Source of the DNA: Escherichia marmotae
GTDB lineage: Bacteria; Pseudomonadota; Gammaproteobacteria; Enterobacterales; Enterobacteriaceae
Direction of reading: 5' to 3'
Assembly (NCBI RefSeq): GCF_002900365.1
Contig: NZ_CP025979.1
Span: 2,666,001 to 2,730,000 of the forward strand
DNA: 64,000 nucleotides
Both the position numbers and the translations under genes were made by a program. Below, one piece after another: positions 1 through 8,312 of this stretch. The notes beneath the pieces are model-generated. The model saw nothing but the letters and a program-made list of their open reading frames with translations. It had not been told where the DNA came from and searched no databases. Each line of letters opens with the position of its first letter. Position 1 is the stretch's first letter.

Positions 1-450
1 GGCCTGATTTATATGGGCAACAACGGCGAAGAACTTAAAGCGTTCAATGTTCGGGACGGTTATGGCATTCGTTGTGCGCTCACCTCTGATATTGAAGTCG
101 CCATCATTACCGGGCGAAAGGCTAAACTGGTAGAAGATCGTTGTGCCACATTGGGAATTACCCATTTGTATCAGGGGCAGTCGAACAAACTTATCGCCTT
201 TAGCGATCTGCTGGAAAAACTGGCGATCGCCCCGGAAAACGTGGCTTACGTTGGGGATGATCTCATCGACTGGCCAGTAATGGAAAAAGTAGGCTTAAGC
301 GTGGCTGTGGCTGATGCACATCCGCTGTTGATTCCGCGCGCTGATTACGTGACGCGCACTGCTGGTGGTCGTGGCGCAGTTCGTGAAGTTTGCGACTTAT
401 TACTCCTGGCGCAGGGCAAACTGGATGAAGCCAAAGGGCTATCGATATGA
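1..450 (+). CDS. kdsC: 3-deoxy-D-manno-octulosonate 8-phosphate phosphatase (5' end outside window)
   Basis: The 3' part of KdsC, open from the first base, about 149 codons of a protein usually 188 residues long. The family removes the phosphate from KDO 8-phosphate to give KDO for LPS inner core synthesis. Visible HAD-phosphatase features are the ITGR stretch (motif II) and the VGDDLIDWPVM loop (motif IV acidic residues); the nucleophile aspartate motif lies upstream of the window. The stop overlaps the lptC start as ATGA, so the two are translationally coupled. LPS synthesis and LPS export genes are neighbours here, as in K-12. Confidence 0.95.
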   Translation, partial: GLIYMGNNGEELKAFNVRDGYGIRCALTSDIEVAIITGRKAKLVEDRCATLGITHLYQGQSNKLIAFSDLLEKLAIAPENVAYVGDDLIDWPVMEKVGLSVAVADAHPLLIPRADYVTRTAGGRGAVREVCDLLLLAQGKLDEAKGLSI

Positions 451-1022
451 GTAAAGCCAGACGTTGGGTTATCATTGTGTTATCACTGGCGGTTCTGGTG
501 ATGATCGGCATTAACATGACCGAGAAAGACGATACCGCCCAGGTGGTCGTCAACAACAATGATCCCACCTATAAAAGCGAGCATACGGACACACTCGTCT
601 ATAACCCTGAAGGGGCGCTAAGCTATCGATTGATTGCTCAACACATTGAATATTATTCCGATCAGGCCGTTTCGTGGTTTACGCAACCGGTACTTACCAC
701 GTTTGATAAGGATAAAATCCCGACATGGTCGGTAAAAGCGGATAAAGCCAAGCTGACTAATGATCGGATGCTCTATTTATATGGACACGTTGAAGTCAAC
801 GCACTCGTGCCGGACTCTCAACTTCGCAGAATCACGACGGATAACGCGCAGATCAATCTGGTGACGCAGGATGTTACCTCTGAAGACCTCGTCACGTTAT
901 ACGGAACAACATTTAACTCCAGCGGTCTGAAAATGCGCGGCAACTTACGCAGCAAGAACGCCGAGCTGATTGAAAAGGTTAGAACATCCTATGAAATTCA
1001 AAACAAACAAACTCAGCCTTAA
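447..1022 (+). CDS. lptC: LPS export protein LptC, inner-membrane anchored periplasmic bridge
   Basis: 191 residues, full family length. One N-terminal membrane segment (about residues 7-25, VIIVLSLAVLVMIGIN) is followed by a periplasmic beta-jellyroll domain. LptC takes LPS from the LptBFG ATP-binding cassette extractor and passes it to LptA in the trans-envelope bridge. The start overlaps the kdsC stop (ATGA), and the 3' end overlaps the first 32 bases of lptA, so kdsC-lptC-lptA-lptB read as one operon. Nothing unusual is seen. Confidence 0.97.
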   Translation: MSKARRWVIIVLSLAVLVMIGINMTEKDDTAQVVVNNNDPTYKSEHTDTLVYNPEGALSYRLIAQHIEYYSDQAVSWFTQPVLTTFDKDKIPTWSVKADKAKLTNDRMLYLYGHVEVNALVPDSQLRRITTDNAQINLVTQDVTSEDLVTLYGTTFNSSGLKMRGNLRSKNAELIEKVRTSYEIQNKQTQP

Positions 1023-1548
1023 TCTTGTGCTTGCCAGCTCACTTCTGGCCGCCAGTATTCCGGCATTTGCCGTTACCGGAGACACTGACCAGCCGATTCA
1101 CATTGAGTCGGATCAGCAATCTCTTGATATGCAAGGCAACGTGGTCACCTTTACCGGTAATGTCATCGTTACCCAGGGCACCATCAAAATTAATGCCGAT
1201 AAAGTGGTCGTTACTCGTCCGGGCGGCGAACAAGGTAAAGAAGTGATTGACGGCTACGGTAAACCGGCAACGTTCTATCAGATGCAGGACAACGGTAAAC
1301 CAGTCGAAGGTCACGCTTCCCAGATGCATTACGAACTGGCGAAAGATTTTGTCATCCTGACCGGTAATGCTTATCTGCAGCAGGTCGATAGCAATATAAC
1401 GGGCGATAAAATTACTTATCTGGTGAAAGAGCAGAAAATGCAGGCTTTCAGCGATAAAGGCAAGCGCGTAACCACCGTTCTGGTGCCGTCGCAGTTGCAG
1501 GACAAAAACAACAAAGGCCAGACCCCGGCGCAGAAGAAGGGTAATTAA
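991..1548 (+). CDS. lptA: LPS export periplasmic bridge protein LptA
   Basis: 185 residues from the Met at 991. This start is preferred over the upstream in-frame Met at 970 because it gives a proper signal peptide (MKFKTNKLSLNLVLASSLLA... cut after AFA, residue 27). The mature part is an OstA/LptA beta-jellyroll, which oligomerises head to tail to carry LPS across the periplasm to LptD. The C-terminus is lysine/glutamine rich (QTPAQKKGN). It overlaps lptC and is followed 6 bases later by lptB. In K-12 a sigma-E promoter for lptAB lies inside the upstream genes; I did not locate it here. Confidence 0.97.
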   Translation: MKFKTNKLSLNLVLASSLLAASIPAFAVTGDTDQPIHIESDQQSLDMQGNVVTFTGNVIVTQGTIKINADKVVVTRPGGEQGKEVIDGYGKPATFYQMQDNGKPVEGHASQMHYELAKDFVILTGNAYLQQVDSNITGDKITYLVKEQKMQAFSDKGKRVTTVLVPSQLQDKNNKGQTPAQKKGN

Positions 1549-1554
1549 TTCGTT

Positions 1555-2280
1555 ATGGCAACATTAACAGCAAAGAACCTTGCAAAAGCCTACAAGGGTC
1601 GCCGCGTGGTGGAAGACGTCAGCCTGACCGTTAACTCCGGGGAAATTGTCGGGCTGCTGGGGCCAAACGGTGCCGGTAAAACCACCACTTTCTATATGGT
1701 CGTCGGTATTGTGCCGCGCGATGCGGGCAACATCATTATTGATGATGACGATATCAGCCTGCTGCCGCTGCATGCGCGCGCGCGTCGCGGTATCGGCTAT
1801 CTGCCGCAGGAAGCTTCAATTTTCCGCCGTCTTAGCGTTTACGATAACCTGATGGCAGTACTGCAAATTCGTGACGATTTATCCGCTGAACAACGTGAAG
1901 ATCGTGCGAACGAATTGATGGAAGAGTTTCACATTGAGCATCTGCGCGACAGCATGGGTCAATCGCTCTCCGGTGGTGAACGCCGTCGTGTAGAAATTGC
2001 CCGCGCGCTGGCTGCAAATCCGAAATTTATCCTGCTCGATGAACCGTTTGCCGGGGTTGACCCGATCTCAGTCATCGACATTAAACGCATCATTGAGCAT
2101 TTACGCGACAGCGGCCTGGGTGTACTTATCACCGACCACAACGTGCGTGAAACGCTGGCTGTTTGTGAACGTGCTTATATCGTCAGTCAGGGACATTTAA
2201 TCGCCCACGGCACGCCGACAGAAATCTTACAAGACGAACATGTTAAGCGTGTATACCTTGGGGAAGACTTCAGACTCTGA
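1555..2280 (+). CDS. lptB: LPS export ABC transporter ATP-binding protein LptB
   Basis: 241 residues. Walker A GPNGAGKT at residues 36-43, ABC signature LSGGERRRVE near 138, Walker B FILLDEP near 158, and an H-loop histidine in the TDHNVRET stretch. As a dimer it powers LptFG extraction of LPS from the inner membrane. Last gene of the LPS transport cluster; rpoN follows after 47 bases. Length and motifs are standard. Confidence 0.98.
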   Translation: MATLTAKNLAKAYKGRRVVEDVSLTVNSGEIVGLLGPNGAGKTTTFYMVVGIVPRDAGNIIIDDDDISLLPLHARARRGIGYLPQEASIFRRLSVYDNLMAVLQIRDDLSAEQREDRANELMEEFHIEHLRDSMGQSLSGGERRRVEIARALAANPKFILLDEPFAGVDPISVIDIKRIIEHLRDSGLGVLITDHNVRETLAVCERAYIVSQGHLIAHGTPTEILQDEHVKRVYLGEDFRL

Positions 2281-2327
2281 TAGGGTAGAAGCTCGCGACG
2301 TTTTAGCAGGAGAGTACGATTCTGAAC

Positions 2328-3761
2328 ATGAAGCAAGGTTTGCAACTCAGGCTTAGCCAGCAACTGGCGATGACGCCTCAGCTACAACAGGCAATTCGTC
2401 TGTTGCAGTTGTCCACGCTGGAACTTCAACAGGAGCTGCAGCAGGCGCTGGAAAGTAATCCACTGCTTGAGCAAATCGACACTCATGATGAAATCGACAC
2501 TCACGAAACGCCAGACAGCGAAACGTTAGACACTGCTGACGCGCTCGAACAAAAAGAGATGCCGGAAGAACTGCCGCTTGATGCCAGTTGGGATACCATC
2601 TACACCGCCGGTACGCCATCCGGCACCAGCGGTGACTACATCGACGACGAGCTACCGGTCTATCAGGGCGAAACGACGCAGACCTTGCAGGATTATCTGA
2701 TGTGGCAGGTTGAGCTGACGCCATTTTCTGACACTGACCGCGCCATCGCCACCTCGATTGTCGATGCCGTTGATGACACGGGATATCTCACCGTTCCACT
2801 GGAAGATATTCTCGAAAGTATGGGCGATGAAGAGATCGACATCGATGAAGTTGAAGCTGTCCTCAAACGAATCCAACGCTTTGATCCGGTTGGCGTGGCA
2901 GCGAAAGATCTGCGTGACTGTCTGCTGATCCAACTCTCCCAATTCGACAAAACTACGCCGTGGCTGGAAGAGGCCAGACTCATCATTAGCGATCACCTCG
3001 ATCTGCTGGCAAATCACGACTTCCGCACACTGATGCGCGTAACACGCCTGAAAGAAGATGTGCTGAAAGAAGCCGTCAACTTGATCCAGTCGCTCGATCC
3101 TCGCCCTGGTCAATCGATCCAGACCGGCGAACCGGAATATGTCATTCCAGATGTGTTGGTACGCAAGCATAACGGTCAGTGGACGGTTGAACTCAACAGC
3201 GACAGCATTCCACGGCTACAAATTAACCAGCACTACGCCTCAATGTGTAATAACACACGCAATGATGGCGATAGCCAGTTTATCCGCAGCAATCTGCAGG
3301 ATGCCAAATGGTTGATTAAGAGTCTGGAAAGCCGTAACGATACGCTACTGCGCGTGAGTCGCTGTATCGTTGAACAGCAGCAAGCCTTCTTTGAGCAAGG
3401 CGAAGAATATATGAAACCGATGGTACTGGCTGATATCGCTCAGGCTGTCGAAATGCATGAATCGACGATCTCTCGCGTGACCACGCAAAAGTACCTGCAT
3501 AGTCCACGAGGCATTTTTGAACTGAAGTATTTTTTCTCCAGTCACGTCAATACCGAGGGCGGCGGCGAAGCCTCGTCCACGGCGATTCGCGCGCTGGTGA
3601 AAAAATTAATCGCGGCGGAAAACCCAGCGAAACCGTTGAGCGACAGCAAGTTAACTTCTTTGCTGTCGGAACAAGGTATCATGGTGGCACGCCGCACTGT
3701 TGCGAAGTACCGAGAGTCTTTATCCATTCCGCCGTCAAACCAGCGTAAACAGCTCGTTTGA
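2328..3761 (+). CDS. rpoN: RNA polymerase sigma-54 factor
   Basis: 477 residues, the usual length. Order of parts: glutamine/leucine-rich region I (residues 1-50), an acidic region II (about 55-110, rich in Asp/Glu), the core-binding region, a helix-turn-helix, and the C-terminal RpoN box ARRTVAKYRE that reads the -24 promoter element. It directs transcription of nitrogen-stress and other genes that need an AAA+ activator. Downstream hpf, ptsN, rapZ and npr follow in the same direction, the classical rpoN operon linking sigma-54 to the nitrogen phosphotransferase system. Confidence 0.98.
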   Translation: MKQGLQLRLSQQLAMTPQLQQAIRLLQLSTLELQQELQQALESNPLLEQIDTHDEIDTHETPDSETLDTADALEQKEMPEELPLDASWDTIYTAGTPSGTSGDYIDDELPVYQGETTQTLQDYLMWQVELTPFSDTDRAIATSIVDAVDDTGYLTVPLEDILESMGDEEIDIDEVEAVLKRIQRFDPVGVAAKDLRDCLLIQLSQFDKTTPWLEEARLIISDHLDLLANHDFRTLMRVTRLKEDVLKEAVNLIQSLDPRPGQSIQTGEPEYVIPDVLVRKHNGQWTVELNSDSIPRLQINQHYASMCNNTRNDGDSQFIRSNLQDAKWLIKSLESRNDTLLRVSRCIVEQQQAFFEQGEEYMKPMVLADIAQAVEMHESTISRVTTQKYLHSPRGIFELKYFFSSHVNTEGGGEASSTAIRALVKKLIAAENPAKPLSDSKLTSLLSEQGIMVARRTVAKYRESLSIPPSNQRKQLV

Positions 3762-3783
3762 CCCAACCGATAAGGAAGACACT

Positions 3784-4071
3784 ATGCAGCTCAACATTAC
3801 CGGAAATAACGTCGAGATCACCGAGGCCCTGCGAGAATTTGTTACCTCAAAATTTGCCAAACTTGAGCAATATTTTGACCGAATCAACCAGGTCTATGTT
3901 GTTCTGAAAGTGGAGAAAGTCACCCATACCTCAGATGCAACACTGCATGTAAACGGTGGCGAAATTCATGCCAGCGCGGAAGGTCAGGACATGTACGCTG
4001 CCATTGATGGCTTAATCGATAAGTTGGCACGCCAACTGACTAAACATAAAGATAAATTGAAACAACACTAA
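3784..4071 (+). CDS. hpf: Ribosome hibernation-promoting factor HPF (short form)
   Basis: 95 residues from the Met at 3784 (GGAAGACACT just upstream serves as ribosome site; an in-frame Met at 3700 lies inside rpoN and is rejected). Single S30AE/sigma-54 modulation domain beginning MQLNITGNNVEIT. With RMF it converts 70S ribosomes into inactive 100S dimers in stationary phase. It lies 22 bases after rpoN and is probably co-transcribed. Confidence 0.97.
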   Translation: MQLNITGNNVEITEALREFVTSKFAKLEQYFDRINQVYVVLKVEKVTHTSDATLHVNGGEIHASAEGQDMYAAIDGLIDKLARQLTKHKDKLKQH

Positions 4072-4188
4072 TTGTCCGGGCGATTAGCAAGTGCATGGTG
4101 GCCTGTTGTGTGGCACAACGGGCCATTTGTACGGTTAATGCTCCGAGCTTGTTCCACTGTTTGAGTGGACAGGCTCTTAGGTGAAATT

Positions 4189-4680
4189 ATGATAAATAAT
4201 GATACAACTCTACAGCTTAGCAGTGTTCTTAACAGGGAATGTACGCGAAGCCGCGTCCACTGCCAGAGCAAAAAACGCGCACTGGAAATCATCAGCGAAC
4301 TGGCGGCGAAACAACTTAGCCTGCCGCCTCAGGTGGTTTTTGAAGCTATCCTGACGCGGGAAAAAATGGGCAGTACCGGTATTGGTAATGGTATTGCAAT
4401 TCCGCATGGCAAACTGGAAGAAGATACTCTGCGTGCTGTTGGCGTTTTCGTTCAGCTCGAAACGCCTATCGCTTTTGATGCCATCGATAACCAACCGGTT
4501 GACTTGCTTTTTGCCCTGCTAGTACCGGCTGACCAAACCAAAACGCATCTGCATACTCTTTCGCTGGTGGCGAAACGTCTGGCGGACAAAACCATCTGCC
4601 GCCGTTTACGCGCAGCCCAAAGCGATGAAGAGCTGTATCAAATCATTACGGATACCGAAGGTACTCCGGATGAAGCGTAG
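4189..4680 (+). CDS. ptsN: Nitrogen-regulatory PTS enzyme IIA(Ntr)
   Basis: 163 residues from the Met at 4189 (an upstream in-frame Met at 4165 adds eight residues not found in the family). PTS EIIA type-2 domain with the phosphorylation-site histidine H73 in IPHGKLEE. It receives phosphate from Npr and, in unphosphorylated form, regulates potassium transport (TrkA, KdpD) and other targets. Lies between hpf and rapZ in the rpoN operon; the partner Npr is two genes downstream. Confidence 0.97.
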   Translation: MINNDTTLQLSSVLNRECTRSRVHCQSKKRALEIISELAAKQLSLPPQVVFEAILTREKMGSTGIGNGIAIPHGKLEEDTLRAVGVFVQLETPIAFDAIDNQPVDLLFALLVPADQTKTHLHTLSLVAKRLADKTICRRLRAAQSDEELYQIITDTEGTPDEA

Positions 4681-4725
4681 TTATTCTGTAATGTCTCTTT
4701 TAGACGTTGTGAGGAGAAACAGTAC

Positions 4726-5580
4726 ATGGTACTGATGATCGTCAGTGGACGTTCGGGTTCAGGTAAATCTGTCGCCCTGCGTGCGCTGGAAGATATGGGT
4801 TTTTACTGCGTGGATAACCTTCCCGTGGTGTTGTTACCCGATCTGGCCCGTACCCTGGCCGATCGCGAGATTTCTGCCGCCGTCAGCATTGATGTTCGTA
4901 ATATGCCGGAGTCGCCAGAAATATTCGAACAGGCGATGAGCAACCTGCCTGATGCTTTCTCACCGCAACTGCTGTTCCTGGATGCCGACCGTAACACGTT
5001 AATACGCCGTTACAGCGATACGCGCCGCCTGCACCCACTTTCCAGCAAAAATCTGTCGCTGGAGAGCGCTATCGACAAAGAAAGCGATCTGCTGGAGCCA
5101 CTGCGTTCGCGGGCGGATTTGATTGTCGATACGTCAGAAATGTCCGTTCACGAGCTGGCGGAAATGCTGCGTACCCGTCTGCTGGGTAAACGCGAGCGTG
5201 AACTGACGATGGTCTTTGAGTCCTTCGGCTTCAAGCACGGCATTCCTATTGATGCGGATTATGTCTTTGACGTGCGTTTCCTGCCGAACCCGCACTGGGA
5301 CCCGAAACTGCGTCCGATGACCGGCCTTGATAAACCTGTCGCTGCGTTCCTCGACCGTCACACAGAAGTACACAATTTCATCTACCAGACGCGCAGCTAT
5401 CTTGAGCTATGGTTACCTATGCTGGAAACCAACAACCGTAGCTACCTGACGGTCGCCATTGGTTGTACTGGCGGGAAGCACCGTTCGGTGTATATTGCAG
5501 AACAACTGGCAGACTACTTCCGCTCACGCGGTAAAAACGTCCAGTCACGCCATCGCACGCTGGAAAAACGCAAACCATGA
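4726..5580 (+). CDS. rapZ: RNase adapter protein RapZ
   Basis: 284 residues. Walker A GRSGSGKS at residues 8-15, and the C-terminal domain with the conserved [10 protein letters not shown] stretch that binds glucosamine-6-phosphate. RapZ delivers the sRNA GlmZ to RNase E and thereby controls glmS expression. The C-terminal basic tail (HRTLEKRKP) fits the RNA-binding region described for the family. The stop overlaps the npr start as ATGA. Confidence 0.97.
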
Positions 5581-5849
5581 CCGTCAAGCAAACTGTCGAA
5601 ATCACTAACAAGCTGGGCATGCATGCCCGGCCTGCTATGAAACTCTTTGAACTAATGCAAGGTTTTGACGCTGAAGTGCTGTTACGTAATGACGAAGGCA
5701 CCGAGGCTGAAGCCAACAGCGTTATTGCGCTCTTGATGCTGGACTCTGCCAAAGGACGACAGATTGAAGTCGAAGCGACAGGCCCACAGGAAGTCGAAGC
5801 GCTGGCTGCGGTTATTGCTCTCTTTAATTCCGGTTTCGATGAAGATTAA
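5577..5849 (+). CDS. npr: Phosphocarrier protein NPr of the nitrogen PTS
   Basis: 90 residues, HPr-like fold. The phosphorylated histidine is H16 in NKLGMHARP. It accepts phosphate from EI(Ntr) (PtsP, elsewhere) and passes it to EIIA(Ntr) made two genes upstream. Start overlaps the rapZ stop. Last gene of the rpoN operon. Confidence 0.97.
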
Positions 5850-5902
5850 TCTTCATCCCTCTGACATTTAAATTCCCCCTCCTCAGCCCTTCAGGGCAAT
5901 AA

Positions 5903-5962
5903 GAAAAGCGCGTACTGAAATCGTCATCAATGAACGTCATTTGTACATTTCGTGCGCTTTTC
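5903..5962. repeat. Imperfect inverted repeat between npr and yrbL
   Basis: The nine bases GAAAAGCGC at 5903-5911 are repeated inverted as GCGCTTTTC at 5954-5962, with further partial pairing inwards (TGAAAT against ATTTCG). It sits just after the rpoN operon and ends in CTTTTCC, so it may act as its terminator; the loop is long for a classical intrinsic terminator. Confidence 0.45.
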
Positions 5963-5999
5963 CATACACACAAAACCTTAAGAAAACCTTAAAAAGCCT

Positions 6000-6033
6000 T
6001 GTTTAGGTTTCGTTTAAGTTAAGCCCCCATACT
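6000..6033 (+). promoter_or_regulatory. PhoP box and -10 element of the yrbL promoter
   Basis: Two PhoP half-sites TGTTTA (6000-6005) and CGTTTA (6011-6016) are separated by five bases. A -10 like CATACT follows at 6028-6033, 11 bases downstream, which is the architecture of PhoP-activated promoters. YrbL is a known PhoP/PhoQ target, so the match fits the gene. Confidence 0.75.
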
Positions 6034-6066
6034 GGAGACTGTCAGAAAATATTTCCAGGAGATGGC

Positions 6067-6699
6067 ATGATTCGCTTATCTGAACAAAGTCCCCTGGGCA
6101 CCGGAAGACATCGGAAATGTTACGCGCATCCGGAAGATGCCCAACGCTGTATCAAGATTGTCTACCACCGTGGCGACGGTGGCGATAAAGAGATCCGCCG
6201 CGAGTTAAAGTACTATGCGCACCTTGGTCGTCGTTTGAAAGACTGGAGCGGTATTCCACGCTATCACGGTACAGTTGAGACTGATTGCGGAACCGGTTAT
6301 GTCTACGATGTCATTGCCGATTTTGATGGCAAGCCGTCTATTACATTGACCGAATTTGCTAAACAATGCCGTTACGAAGAAGATATCGCGCAACTGCGCC
6401 AGTTACTGAAACACCTGAAGCGTTATTTGCAGGATAATCGCATCGTGACGATGTCGCTGAAGCCGCAGAATATCCTCTGCCACCGTATCAGCGAGTCAGA
6501 AATTATTCCCGTCGTCTGTGACAACATTGGTGAAAGCACGTGGATTCCGCTGGCGACCTGGTCGAAGTGGTGTTGTCAACGTAAGCAAAAGCGATTGTGG
6601 CAACGTTTTATCGCGCAACCCGCGCTAGCTGTTGCGCTGCAGAAAGAGACGCTATCTTGTGAGAACAAGAAACTCTCACTCACTTCGCACGAAGCTTAA
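6067..6699 (+). CDS. yrbL: PhoP-regulated protein YrbL, kinase-like fold
   Basis: 210 residues, full length. The family (PhoP regulatory network protein YrbL) resembles a small protein kinase: a glycine-containing N-terminus, a lysine in CIKIVYH (about residue 32), and the stretch MSLKPQNILC that looks like a degenerate catalytic loop followed by VVCDNIGE resembling a DFG region. Its substrate is not known. Preceded by a clear PhoP box. The 3' end overlaps the convergent mtgA by four bases. Confidence 0.9.
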   Translation: MIRLSEQSPLGTGRHRKCYAHPEDAQRCIKIVYHRGDGGDKEIRRELKYYAHLGRRLKDWSGIPRYHGTVETDCGTGYVYDVIADFDGKPSITLTEFAKQCRYEEDIAQLRQLLKHLKRYLQDNRIVTMSLKPQNILCHRISESEIIPVVCDNIGESTWIPLATWSKWCCQRKQKRLWQRFIAQPALAVALQKETLSCENKKLSLTSHEA

Positions 6700-7424
6700 T
6701 ATAGTTGGTGTTGTCGCATAAACGACTCACCGCCTAATTGATGCATTTGCCGCAAAATCCACGCCTGACGGCTACGCACGTAGCCTGATGGTGCGAAGAC
6801 TTTGAAACGGAGTGGGTTGGGTAGTACTGCAGCCAGTAACGCCGCTTCCGACTGGGTGAGTTTGCTGGCAGGTTTATGGAAATAACGTTGCGCTGCGGCT
6901 TCAACACCAAATACCCCTTCACCAAATTCGGCTACATTCAGGTAAACCGTCAGGATACGCTTTTTGCTCCAGACCGTTTCTATCCCCAATGTTAACCCGG
7001 CTTCCAGCCCTTTTCGTACCCAACTACGCCCATCCCATAAAAAGAGATTTTTGGCTGTCTGCTGTGAAATTGTTGATGCGCCGCGAACGCGGTTTTCATT
7101 GCGTTCATTGTGCGCCAGCGCTTTCTCAATAGAAGCCACATCAAAGCCCCAATGGTCGGGGAATTTCTGATCTTCTGCGGCAATCACCGCCAGCCCCATC
7201 CATGGCGAGATTTGATCCAGACTAACCCAATCAGAATGCGCCACGTAACGAAAGTTACCATGCAACCAGGCACTCACCTGACGCTCAGCCATTACCGCCG
7301 AGAACGGAACTGGCGCTATGCTAAACAACGCGATGCCCCCACCCCAGAACACGGCAAGGGCAACCACTAACCGCAGAAGAAAACGGCGGACGAAACCGAA
7401 CGCCGTTAAGCGGCTTTTACTCAT
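6696..7424 (-). CDS. mtgA: Monofunctional biosynthetic peptidoglycan transglycosylase
   Basis: 242 residues. One N-terminal membrane helix (about 14-40) and a GT51 glycosyltransferase domain with the catalytic glutamate in AAEDQKFPDHWGFD and the GASTISQQTAKNLFL stretch. It polymerises glycan strands from lipid II at the inner membrane without a transpeptidase partner domain. The start overlaps the elbB stop (ATGA), so elbB-mtgA form a two-gene operon. Confidence 0.96.
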   Translation of the reverse strand: MSKSRLTAFGFVRRFLLRLVVALAVFWGGGIALFSIAPVPFSAVMAERQVSAWLHGNFRYVAHSDWVSLDQISPWMGLAVIAAEDQKFPDHWGFDVASIEKALAHNERNENRVRGASTISQQTAKNLFLWDGRSWVRKGLEAGLTLGIETVWSKKRILTVYLNVAEFGEGVFGVEAAAQRYFHKPASKLTQSEAALLAAVLPNPLRFKVFAPSGYVRSRQAWILRQMHQLGGESFMRQHQLY

Positions 7425-8074
7425 TCAGCCAGAACCAGCACGCGGGAAACCAGCTTATCAATGCCGCTCGCCGCTTCCGCAATGTTCTGCGCCAGCATAT
7501 ACGCTGGTGTAGTGACAATCTTATTGTCTTCATCAACAACGATATCATCGACCGGGCACGGCACATGCTCTGCGCCCATCTCTTCCAGCACTTCTGCGGT
7601 ATCGATATCTGTGCCAATGGTCAAACGCAGCGGGAAATCGAAAATTTTAGGCAGCATCGCCGGGGCAATGCACATAAAGCCAAGCGGTTTACCTGCCTGA
7701 TGCATCGCTTGCGCCAGCGCCTTTAATTCACGGTCAACGGTGCATTCACTGCCAAGGCTGGCAAAATTGCTTAAATTTTTCGCCGCACCAAAACCACCTG
7801 GCACAATCAACGCATCCAGTTCGGCGGCATCGGCCTGAGCCAGAGGACGGATCTCTCCACGCGTTATACGTGCTGCTTCAATCAACACATTGCGCGTTTC
7901 CGCCATCGGCTCGCCAGTTAAATGGTTGATAACATCAACCTGCTGCTTATCCGGCGCAAAGCAGACCGCCTGCGCACCGTTGCGTGAAATTGCTAATAAC
8001 GTCAAAACCGCTTCATGGATTTCAGAACCGTCATAGACACCGCACCCGCTCAGAACTACGCCAATTTTCTTCAT
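7421..8074 (-). CDS. elbB: Glyoxalase / isoprenoid biosynthesis protein ElbB (DJ-1 family)
   Basis: 217 residues from the Met at 8074 (MKKIGVVLSGCGVYDGSEI); a Met three codons upstream is possible but gives a non-family extension. DJ-1/ThiJ/PfpI fold with the nucleophile-elbow cysteine in GFMCIAPAM and the conserved glutamate region near GSEIHEA. Reported to have glyoxalase activity and to raise lycopene yield when overproduced. Divergent from the sRNA gene arcZ. Confidence 0.94.
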   Translation of the reverse strand: MKKIGVVLSGCGVYDGSEIHEAVLTLLAISRNGAQAVCFAPDKQQVDVINHLTGEPMAETRNVLIEAARITRGEIRPLAQADAAELDALIVPGGFGAAKNLSNFASLGSECTVDRELKALAQAMHQAGKPLGFMCIAPAMLPKIFDFPLRLTIGTDIDTAEVLEEMGAEHVPCPVDDIVVDEDNKIVTTPAYMLAQNIAEAASGIDKLVSRVLVLAE

Positions 8075-8191
8075 TGTGATCATCCTTTCGCAACTGACTG
8101 AAACACATTAATCTTTTTAATAAGAATGCTACGCATCACACATTTAACTGATTCATGTAACAAATCATTTAAGATTTGCTATCTTAACTGC

Positions 8192-8312
8192 GTGCGGCCT
8201 GAAAAACAGTGCTGCGCCCTTGTAACTCATCATAATAATTTACGGCGCAGCCAAGATTTCCCTGGTGTTGGCGCAGTATTCGCGCACCCCGGTCTAGCCG
8301 GGGTCATTTTTT
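8192..8312 (+). ncRNA. arcZ: Hfq-binding small RNA ArcZ (SraH/RyhA)
   Basis: The 121-nt sequence starting GTGCGGCCTG matches ArcZ as I know it, including the conserved seed part around GATTTCCCTGGTGTTGG in the 3' half and the terminator hairpin CCCCGG-TCTAG-CCGGGG followed by TCATTTTTT. ArcZ is processed to a 3' fragment that activates rpoS and represses arcB and other mRNAs. Its terminator overlaps the last codons of the convergent arcB gene (stop at 8304-8306), as in K-12. Confidence 0.95.
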
